DNA of 64,000 bases from assembly GCA_022747635.1 (NCBI GenBank), contig JAKTNV010000005.1:34382792-34446791 (forward strand), read 5' to 3'. The notes beneath the pieces were generated by a model, which saw only the letters and a program-made list of their open reading frames with translations, searched no databases and had not been told where the DNA came from. The position numbers and the translations under genes were made by a program. Positions 55,011 through 64,000 of this stretch are shown here, piece after piece. Numbering within the stretch: the first letter of the stretch is position 1; every line of letters starts with the position of its first letter. This DNA is from Hetaerina americana. Taxonomy: Eukaryota; Arthropoda; Insecta; Odonata; Calopterygidae.

Positions 55011-56579
55011 AGTCTAGGTTACCGAGTGTTATTGACCATTGAGTGCAGCGCCTTTGTCAAAACTCTAAAAAAAAAATCAAAACCGCTCCTATGGTGGCCA
55101 TGACCTTTCTTTCAGACGAAGAAGAGGAAAAACTGCAAGACACTAATGAGAGATAAAGGGAAAGAATTGGGTTAAGCCGCCTTTAGAAATCCGGCAAGAG
55201 GAGAGAGAATAGGTATTGTGCGCTTCATCCTCTATTGATAATAAAAAAACAGCTTCATCGGGAGCTTTCTCCCGGGACAATTGTCACCTAATACAGAGAG
55301 AACCGCGCTTTCGCAACGATAAAATCTTCTTTTGGAAAAACACTACCGGCCCCTGGGCGCAGCCATATCCTATTGTTACCGTAACATGAACGTTGGTGTG
55401 CTTTAACCCTAACCGAGCTAAAGTACGCACACTCGAGTGGCCTGAGACCTTGATCGTAACGCAAATATGTTGCAATCCTTAGGGCCGATTTCAAAAACAT
55501 ATTTTTGACCTCAATCACTGGATTAAAGACAATAGCTGACCCTTACTTAAATCTTATTTACAATCTTTCACTTCAGTCACTCTTAGTCAAAAGATTGTTT
55601 TGAGTGTTTTGCCTATTTTCACAAGCAATGGCCCATAAACTTCACTTCTTATTACTGTTGGTTTTCATCAGCGGCACTCTAATAAGGATTACATTAGGAT
55701 ATAACTAACTAGCTTTTAAGGAATACCGGGTTCTCAGCATGTTGGTTTCACATTAGGTTGCTGCTAACACCCAAGTACCGAGAAACACATACGTACCATT
55801 TGATTGTTGCCCCAAGCCTAAATACAGACCAGATACCTGCGATATCAGTACAGCTTCGGGTACTGGTATAGTGGTGCAGGTAAATAGGTATAGTATCCTA
55901 GACACGAGAACCCAGGAATAGGTTTAAGGATTAGCAAACTAGGTAATGATGACCAATTGCCCTCAATACTACAACCTATTGAACCTTCGAGTCACAAGTT
56001 ATTAATGAAAACACCCTCTAAACTTGACGAAGGAAATTTAATGTGTGAACCAGTTGTTGTGATGCTTGACATTCGTCGGTGGGGGGGAGGAACACCAGCA
56101 TTTTTTTAAAGTTCTGGTCGGCTATTTTAAGTTTTGTTCGTTGGACCCAATCTACCATTAAAGTATGGAGAAACAATCTCATTGTCGCCCAGAGATCAGA
56201 TCGACACTCGATCAATTTTTAGTGGTATTGCGTCGGTCCTGGTGCCTTTGACTTTGAATAGACCCTCATCCTAATATTTATAATAAATGTAGGAGGATAA
56301 AAGCCATTCCAAAAGCCTATTCTTTACTAATGGCTACCCTTTTCATCGAGCAGCTACTCGTAAATTTGATTTAAGTTGCTTTCACCACAGCAAAACATTA
56401 TTCACTAACCTTTCCTATGCTTCGAATTCTCCGATTTCTGTTCCTAATGTCTCCTCCACCAAAAGGAGGTCATTTTTTATCCAAGATTTTGAGCAGCAAG
56501 ATTTCAGTATAAAACAAAAGACTATTCTGGAAAAGTTTATGAACGTCACGCGTTTCCCAAGTCTACTCGAGAACGTCAG
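55011..56579. other. AT-rich intergenic
   Basis: Nothing recognised. Confidence 0.45.
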
Positions 56580-57260
56580 CGGGCGATTGGGGGGGGAGGG
56601 GGGGAGAGAGGGTTTCATCCAATGCAAGCGACTGCACGTCTAATTCCTCCGGGGACACAAAGAGTAAAGTATGCCAATCATCGGTGCGCCATTTGATGAT
56701 ATTCCTCATTGGGAGATCTTCAGATTGGAGCGGAGAGAGGACTCGCCGACCGTCGTCGAGAATCAATCACCGAGAGCAATCCCATTGTTTACCGACTTCG
56801 CTTCGCTCCGTCCGCTACGACGAAAGCCACTCATTTGAGGACATACATCTTGACTTTAACCACTCGAGTATTAAGCGTGCGCTATTTGCGCTCAAGCAGG
56901 AACTTGAGGAGTTGAGGTCCCTCTGAGGGGCGGAGTGATATGGAGAAGGGGTAAGGAGGTACTCCAAACTCGAGCGGGATCGATGGGAGATCTCTCGACT
57001 GGGAGGCATAGCGAGAGATGTGAGCCTGAGCGATCATCCGTACTCCCAACAGTTAGGAGATCGTCGCAAGGGAGAGCCCGCAACCTCCCTCTCCCCAACC
57101 CCTGACCCGAAGAGTCGTTCCCGTGTTCTCTCGTCCACTGATAGATTACCAATTAGGTAGAGTGGGCACCGGGATACGGGTTGCACACCTTTTGGTGGTC
57201 CCTCAAAACAATGTTGAATTGATTGTTGTGCAAGGATTACGACCGCCACCACCGGGCGAA
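56580..57260 (+). other. Unrecognised coding-like stretch
   Basis: From 56684 a frame reads HREQSHCLPTSLRSVRYDES and ends ALFALKQELEELRSL, and after two stops the same frame continues in protein-like composition (RYSKLERDRWEISRLGGIAR, and on to about 57150). This could be a decayed transposon gag-like or other ORF, or chance. No motif allows naming. Confidence 0.2.
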
Positions 57261-58091
57261 TAACTAATAAAAATTGTCATCGACCTTCGATTGTACATGG
57301 GCCACTGAACTCACTTACCACTGATGCCAAAGAGCACTTCTTGCATACGAATAATCCTCAAGGTAACCCGAAGGGTTTTAACTCAAAAAATTTAATTAAG
57401 GTGAATTTTTAAGCATGAATTGGTAATTAAAATAAAAATACAAATTGTTGTGTACCAGGTGGTATAAGGTGGACTATTTTTTTGAATTGTTCAGAGTTTG
57501 ATTCGAAAACATAAAATTTAATTATTTTGTCTGCGTAATAACACTAGATTATTTAAATAGTTGGTCGGTAACATTGAAACCATACTTAATTTACAAGGGG
57601 GATACCGAGATTCCGCAAACCTATGAGCATTCACAGAGTTAATCCGACACTGACCCGATTACTAAATACATAGTACATTGGTGCAATGCGAGCGGGGAGC
57701 GATTAAGACGAACGTGGTGATTGAATTGAGAGAGACAGCACACAACCTGGGAATAAATATGACACTGGGGCGTAATTATTCAGTTCCGAAAATCCGCGAA
57801 CTCCTCTCTTCTCAACCCTCCCCTAGCCTTTCCGCTAACTCAGAAATGTTTTGTCAACTTCATCCCAGCCTCCCGATGACGACGAAATCACAAAACGAGT
57901 GGACACGTGAATCCCAAAAATGAATCCCTTAGAGCGATGGATGCTCCTACAAAAAGAAAATAAACACAAAGGAAGGGAATGAAGACTGCCGTGTATGCCG
58001 ACGAAACCCCACCTCCACTCTCTCCTTTTTATCTCTCCACTCAATCTTTCTTGTGTCACCCTCAGCCTCCGGTAGTGAGTGCATGTGTGTT

Positions 58092-58096
<5 letters not shown>
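57261..58096. other. AT-rich intergenic
   Basis: Nothing recognised. Confidence 0.45.

Positions 58097-58145
<49 letters not shown>
58097..58145. repeat. (TA)n microsatellite, about 49 bp
   Basis: Followed by TGTAGCCTCC and further short TA and CA runs up to 58260. No Penelope-like tail block was recognised beside it. Confidence 0.9.
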
Positions 58146-58148
<3 letters not shown>

Positions 58149-58380
58149 GCCTCCTTATAATTTCTCCCAACAATCTACTCTATATATATAATATCATATA
58201 GATACGCACACACACAAACATACTATTATATACTACTATTATATACTAGTATATGCATATATTTTGTTTCGAAGAAATTACACGTTTTTAGCGTTCAACA
58301 AAGTCCATCGCACCCGCATACATAAATATACCAATGTTAAAATTATTTTTAAAAAAGAATGATACAAATTTTCAAAACTT

Positions 58381-58513
58381 AACTCACTGAAGACTTACGA
58401 TCCGGTGGTCAGAGCCACCATCAGAGTACGAGGAGTAACTGACCGTAATCAGTCAATCATTATATTATGATAAATGCGGCTTGGAACACCGAACTGTAAG
58501 TCTTCAGTGAGTT
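58381..58513. mobile_element. Short terminal-inverted-repeat element (MITE-like), 133 bp
   Basis: AACTCACTGAAGACTTAC at 58381-58398 is repeated inverted at 58496-58513 with no mismatch. The interior (about 97 bp) has no ORF. TTTTCAAA occurs just outside both ends (58369-58376 and 58513-58520), but with an asymmetric offset, so an 8-bp target duplication, as in hAT elements, is possible but not secure. Confidence 0.6.
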
Positions 58514-58669
58514 TTTCAAATTCGAATTCATCTTTTTTAAATAGTTTTTATCTTTCATCTAAAATATTTTAATCTTTTTGCATAGTATATATGTGTACAT
58601 TGCATACATATGCAGATACGCACAAAATATCTGTGTGTGTGTATACACACACATACACACATAATACAC

Positions 58670-58673
<4 letters not shown>

Positions 58674-58729
<56 letters not shown>
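58674..58729. repeat. (TA)n microsatellite with adjacent (GT)n/(CA)n
   Basis: 56 bases of TA, preceded by GTGTGTGTG and CACACACATACACAC at 58632-58660. Confidence 0.9.
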
Positions 58730-58734
<5 letters not shown>

Positions 58735-61479
58735 CAAACAAACTAACAAGGCTGGATGTCAAATTTATACTATATCCTCATCCTCCTGAATCAAGGGGAA
58801 AGAAACAACGGAGAAGATAGAAGCGGACGAGTCAGGGTTAGGAAGAAGGAGAAAAAGCGAGTGAAAGAGGAAGAGAGACAGAGAGTGGAAGAAAGTGGGG
58901 AAGGAGAAAGAGAAAGACATACAGCGATTGTCTCAGCTACCTTTTTTTTTACAAGTTTTTTTCCAAATTCTCTTCTCTCCCTCCCTTTCATTTTATACGC
59001 AACGCAGTCTTTTGCGGGGATGAAGCGCTGTATCAACAGTCGCGCTGCTGACTGCAAAAAAAGCAACCCGGGGCCCGCGCTGCCATGATCCTCCTTGTGA
59101 GAGTCGGAAGGTGGAGGCAGGAGGGGGAGGGAGAGTAGAGGAGGGGAGAGAGAGGGAAGTGGCGGAGCTTGGAGTGAGTGAGAGGAGGGCGACGACAGGT
59201 GAGTGGAAGGGCGAGGGGGGGGAGGAGGAGGTGGAGTTTGGGACCCAACGACGCAGACTCCTCCCCTGCTTCCGTGTCCGAAAAGAACACTCGCGTCACA
59301 TAAAGAGAGCGCGGAAGTGGGGGGGATGCAGGGTGCAGCACTCCCAGTTATTTCTGATTCTATTCCCCTCTGACTTCTCCAGGTTCTCCAAACCAAATAC
59401 CATGCTTTTCCAAACCGTTACTCACAATTAAACTTGGGACTACCACAACCGTCTTACCTCTTACATTTCCTATTTTCTTAAACAATCTAAATGTGGGTTA
59501 CGTATACATTATATCCCAACTTTTTCAGCATACTGTGCGAAAATGAAACAGTCGCTTTTATAGAAAACTTCAAAAACTTGAAAAATAATTTGGGCAGTGA
59601 GCACTGAAAAAGTACTTTAAGAGAAGAAGACATTAATTTCCTTTCTGGTTTCTGCTAAATTACAACCTCTCCCTTCTTCGTAAAACACCGGACAAATTCT
59701 GAACCGTATCCTATGGAATAGGATAAAAACAAAGAAACTGAAACCATATTTTCCAATGACTTTCCCGACATTCCCTGAATTTTTTTCCGGTAATCAACAC
59801 CCAAATAAAGATCCCTCACTTCTCCCGGGCTGTAGGAAGAAGTGGAGTCTTCTGTTGCCGCGTGTGGGACGAGTGGGAGGTCGCTGACGCGTCCCATAGG
59901 GGGGTGGTGCGTCTGTGAGCGTGGGGGATGGGATGGGGAAGACAAGGGGAGTAGAGGAGAGACGCCACTCGCGGAGATAATATGAAGGACGCGACGGAAG
60001 CGAGCAAATATGAAACAGGGGGAGCCGAAGCTTTTCCCGCGACCCGCAGAGAGACCACCGAGTCTCGATATACAGAAACAATATCGCGGCGGCCTACACG
60101 AGCGGAAAGATAACATCATCGACTAAACGAAATATTTTTCTCCCGGGCGTTTTCCGGAGGGGGAAACTGAACGAGAGAGCGTGGGGGGACGCAATCGAAG
60201 CAATTGATCTTGATACGATAAATACCGCCGTACGCTGCTACAAGACTTTGACGCACGTTCGTTGAAATAACAAAGGGACGACTGAGATCGCCGGGCGAGA
60301 AAGTGTCTCCCGAGAAACGGGGTGGAGGTAAAAACAACGAAAAAGGAACAATAGAGGCTACCACGAAATGGGTGAACAAAATATTACACTTATAATAATA
60401 TGTTTGGATTTTGGTCATAATGGCTAACTCAATCCCATGAAAAAGCCGCTGAAAACACAGACATAGAGAAAATTCTTATCTATGGCTCCAGCCGTCGGTG
60501 GAAAACTTATATTACGGGACCTTCAAGCAAAACCTTCACTCCACTAGCAAACCTTCTCTTTGGAAGCTTGAATTTGAATAATTGGAGAGACTTCAATTAT
60601 CAAATACCGCTTTCACAGTTAAATTTTAAGGGTAGATAAGCAATGAAAATTAAATTTATCAGTGTAATTTGCGATGCTAGCATTATTTGATTACTTACCG
60701 TAATTTGCTAGAAGTTAGGAAGGTGAAACCGAGGATTGAGCAGTGGGCAGTGATTGTTATAAACTCTCGCAAATGAATCTGAATAAATAAATACGATTAT
60801 TTTGACGAAAAAAGTCAAGGTAATGGTGAAATAAAACGTAATCCACAAAAACTAGGAGTGAACTATCATGAAAAAAATTCAAACATAAATGCACATTGGC
60901 GCACCTTGTCACACCTTTGTTTGCAAAAGAGTAATGAAAAAATGGCCAAAACGAATCTAAATGGCAAAGCAGGGAGATTTGAATTTGAGTCTGGTCATGC
61001 ATATATATATTGTTTCATGAGAATCATCATAGAGGGTCCCGTATTTACGGTGGGATTGTTTCGCTAGAGCTAGAACAACCTTGCAGCTGACAACTCAATC
61101 ATGCTTCATTTAATACGGCTATTTTCGACGAATTAATTTATTCATTTGACAATAATTTCGCACGCCGAAAGTGATTGTAATGAAAGATTATTAGACGCAA
61201 ACCTAAGTGCGTGTTTCTCGTGATTTTAGCCAGATAAACCTCCACTTATTACTGCACACCTGAGCAAATCATGTAGGCGAAGTAAAATTTTGGAGATATC
61301 TCGACAGGTATATGCACCTCAATACGACAGCTGAGGAACGTGAATCATGAACGATGAGCGCAGGGAGTTGAGCATCGAGAGGACGGGAATTAAAATAATG
61401 TCGCAATGAAAGTGTGATTAAATGGACCATGAGAGGAAGATCGAAATCTGTTGAGGAAGCGAGCGTGGACTAACAAGGA
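58730..61479. other. Intergenic with GC-rich parts
   Basis: Purine-rich at 58790-58920 and 59100-59330; GC-richer at 59820-60330; AT-rich after that. Overlapping frames up to 201 codons (58791-59396, minus) are low-complexity. No gene supported. Confidence 0.5.
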
Positions 61480-62560
61480 GGAACTAACGGTTAATGCGCC
61501 GAATAGAACGACGGGTGGGGAAGAAGGGAAGAGAAAGAGGAAAAAAACACAAACGGGAATTGGGGGGTCGGAGCGAGAGAGGTCGTCTCTCTCCCAGGTC
61601 ACCAATTTCGTTTCCACCCTAGTGCCTCCCTCACTCCGTGGGCGCGCATCCAATCTCCTTGCCAACGAGTGGGGTCTGCCAGGAAAGGGGTTCACAAGGG
61701 GGGGGGGGGAGGACGACCCCAAGGGGTGACACCGTCCGACTGCAACGGAAAGAGATCGGGCGACGCCGGCGTCCCCTCCACCGGAACCCGCGGAGGTGAC
61801 GCGGAGCGGAGGGGCCGGGGTAGGAGAGGGGACTTGTGTGGGAGGGGGCCGACGAGGGCGGTAGGGAACGGACTCACGCTTTTGTCCCAGCGTTTTCGCG
61901 GACGGAGCGACGACGAAAAGAAAAGTCGAAAAAGAAAAATAAAGACAGAGAAAGAGAAAAACAAAATAAAAAAAATATTTTTATCTTTCAATCCACAGCA
62001 ACGGAAACGAGCGCGGACGAAACTTGAGTTGCATTTTCCCGGGGAAGTCAGGGCATGGGGGCCGGGTTGGGGATGGGGGGAGTGTGGGGGGGCGGGGGCG
62101 AAGAGCGCAATACTCCTGTCGCCGGACCCGACGAAGCGAGTGAAAATTTCCTCCTCGCGGATTCTAATTAGGATGCGAAGCGGGATGGAATGGGCGGGGA
62201 GAAAGAAAGAGTCGCATTTTTTTTGTCTCTCAAACCCTCCCTCACAACCCCTTTAAGCGTCCTCTACGTGACTCTCGACCCCCCCCCCACCCCTCTCCAC
62301 TTCCATCCCCGCTCCGTGGGAGGTCGCGCGAGCGGCGATGCGACCGACATCAAAACGGCTTTGTGTCTTTCGAAAGGTTTATTCTTTATTTTTTTTAAAT
62401 TCATTTCTCCCTTTGGGAGAGGTCCATTTGCGTCCTTAACGACGCGATACGTGGTTCCGAGAGGCCGAGCCGAGATTTCGAAACGCCGACGGCGAGGGGA
62501 GAGCGACGGGGGGAGGTGGGAATGGTTCATATTTTTCGCTTAAACAGCGATTGGCCGAGG
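61480..62560. other. GC-rich island
   Basis: G-skewed, with a run of about 10 G at 61700-61709 and a C run at 62280-62289. CpG-rich around 61750-61920 and 62310-62510. The 195- and 117-codon frames are not recognised. Confidence 0.45.
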
Positions 62561-64000
62561 CCGAATAAAAGCACTCCGCGACTCGTTAGGCCCGTCCCCA
62601 CCGGGTTCCGATCATTACCTTTTTTGATGACGTTAAAATTCTGGCGGGCATGTCATCATTGGACTTTTATGGGAACGGATTGTGGGGCAAACGAGCGAAA
62701 AGCTTTCTCTGAAGGAAATGGAGGGGGGGGGGGGTGGAGGGACGCGAATGAGATTTTGCAGCCTATGTAATGACTCAGACGACAAGGTTATGGAAATCTA
62801 TCGCTTGCCCTTGCTTGGCGGAAATGTGAAGGCAACACGAAGTCCATCATGTACACAAATTAGCAGAATGCGCAGGAATGAATAATTGATTATTCGAGGG
62901 ATTGATGCGAGTTAAATGTAGAAATTAACATCGAACTCGTATATACACCAGAATGCTCCACACAATATTCCGCGTAAATATCATGCTGATCGAGGCTAAT
63001 GTCTATTACTTGATTTAAAATGTATTAAACTATCGAAATTTTAACTTTAAGGAGTAATGGAGGAAACATAGATATTTTTAGGCCACTTTAAATGAAAAAC
63101 AATACACGTGGCACAATGGAAATTTAGAATGGTAAGTTAATGAACAAGATTTCTAATAAAAAACTTCTATTTCAAAATTATCAAGTAGATAGATACATGA
63201 GAGCTCCCATTTGTGAATATGAATCACTAAAGATTGCATAAAATGTTGATTATGACTACTTCAAAACATAATTTAATGGATCATGATAGCTATTCTCATA
63301 TTTGAATTTTATGACCAGAAGATAATTTAATAACGACAATAGCATCCAATTTTGTTCCAAATGAAACCTTAATTGCATAAACGATGTCCCCATCGTCGAA
63401 TTCAAAGTATAACATTCCTAGGATTCGAGAAGCTACTGAGAAACGATATCACTCCTCACCATTGGGACTTATCCTTAGCAGCACTAAATCTGTGAGGGCA
63501 TTTCTGTCATCCAAATGCATTTCAAATCCCACAAGTGTTTTGCATTCACCATCATTCCAACACACGTATCCTTTCTGATTATAAGGGAACGGTCCCGAAG
63601 ATTAGAATTGATTCCGACTTTCGATGATGCCGGTATCTTCCAGACTGCAAATAGATTATCCTTGACATGTACATAACCCACACGGACAACAAAGTGAAAT
63701 GAGAGAAAAGTACTCCTAAGAATTATTCCTCCGAGTAAAAGCTACACACACGACTCATCGATTCAAAACTTCTTTCCTGTGAAAAACTTGCTCTTTTTCA
63801 TTTATTACCGATTTTCAATTTACCTCGCGGTAACTCGTGCTGTGATGACTAGGGAGGTGCGTGGGGAACACGCATTAATATATTTACGGAAAAAGGTTTT
63901 CGGAGAATGCGATAATAATTCGATTTTTCCATTTAGATTATAACGAACAGTTGAAACTTCCTTCCCTCCGTTTAATTTTCCTAACAAAATCCGCCCGAGT
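62561..64000. other. Intergenic, possible coding remnant at about 63380-63610 on the minus strand
   Basis: On the minus strand, from about 63606 downward, a frame reads YNQKGYVCWNDGECKTLVGF then EMHLDDRNALTDLVLLRIS, a stop, and then YRFSVASRILGMLYFEFDDG. Composition looks protein-like, but there is an internal stop and no recognised domain. The rest is AT-rich with nothing recognised. Confidence 0.25.

Noticed and set aside
1..64000. CRISPR arrays, bacterial operons, rRNA genes, telomeric repeats
   Set aside because: Looked for and not seen; the direct repeats present are microsatellites and transposon ends.

Overview
The window is eukaryotic nuclear DNA, most likely from an arthropod. The evidence is its mobile-element content: a long APE-type non-LTR retrotransposon (LINE), several decayed LINE tails, two tRNA-derived SINE families, internally deleted mariner transposons, Penelope-like retroelement tails, and long (TA)n microsatellites. 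There are no operons, ribosome binding sites, CRISPR arrays, or rRNA or intact tRNA genes. The species cannot be fixed from the sequence alone.

Most of the 64 kb is intergenic or intronic. AT-rich stretches alternate with GC-rich, strongly purine/pyrimidine-skewed, low-complexity islands, for example near 5-6.3, 8.1-9, 12.7-13.3, 15-15.7, 18.1-18.7, 22.1-22.8, 32.3-32.8, 37.6-38.5, 49-51, 54.2-55 and 61.5-62.6 kb. Many long open frames in these islands come from the base composition. I found no host gene that can be named. The best host-type signals are a CpG-rich, promoter-like segment at 50.0-51.0 kb carrying two adjacent palindromic RFX X-box-like sites, and one exon-like open segment on the minus strand at 46.76-47.08 kb ending in a GTAAGT donor.

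Layout: 0.5-2.2 kb holds a (TA)n tract, two LINE relics from different families and one copy of each SINE family. 7.3-7.6 kb is a decayed SINE. 10.3-11.0 kb holds two tandem LINE tails. 16.4-17.4 kb has two Penelope-like ends, followed by an 81-bp foldback at 17.83 kb. 21.6-22.0 kb is a Penelope-like tail next to (TA)n. 26.7-27.9 kb holds SINE remnants. 28.5-31.9 kb is a nested cluster: 5'-truncated LINE with a 736-codon ORF, (TA)n, Penelope-like tail, 753-bp mariner derivative, and a (TA)n palindrome. 38.5-39.2 kb is the second mariner derivative, same length, nearly identical and in opposite orientation. 40.0 kb has a 92-bp mariner MITE. 42.3-42.5 kb is a SINE with target-site duplication. 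43.2-43.5 kb is a 79-bp-armed perfect palindrome flanked by a 15-bp direct repeat. 45.7-46.4 kb is a LINE relic split by a Penelope-like tail bounded by (TA)n on both sides. 58.4 kb is a short terminal-inverted-repeat element.

The most distinctive content is the pair of mariner derivatives. They share one internal deletion that removes the catalytic domain but leaves an intact 135-aa DNA-binding ORF. Next is the repeated linkage of Penelope-like tails, each carrying a hairpin, to long (TA)n tracts.
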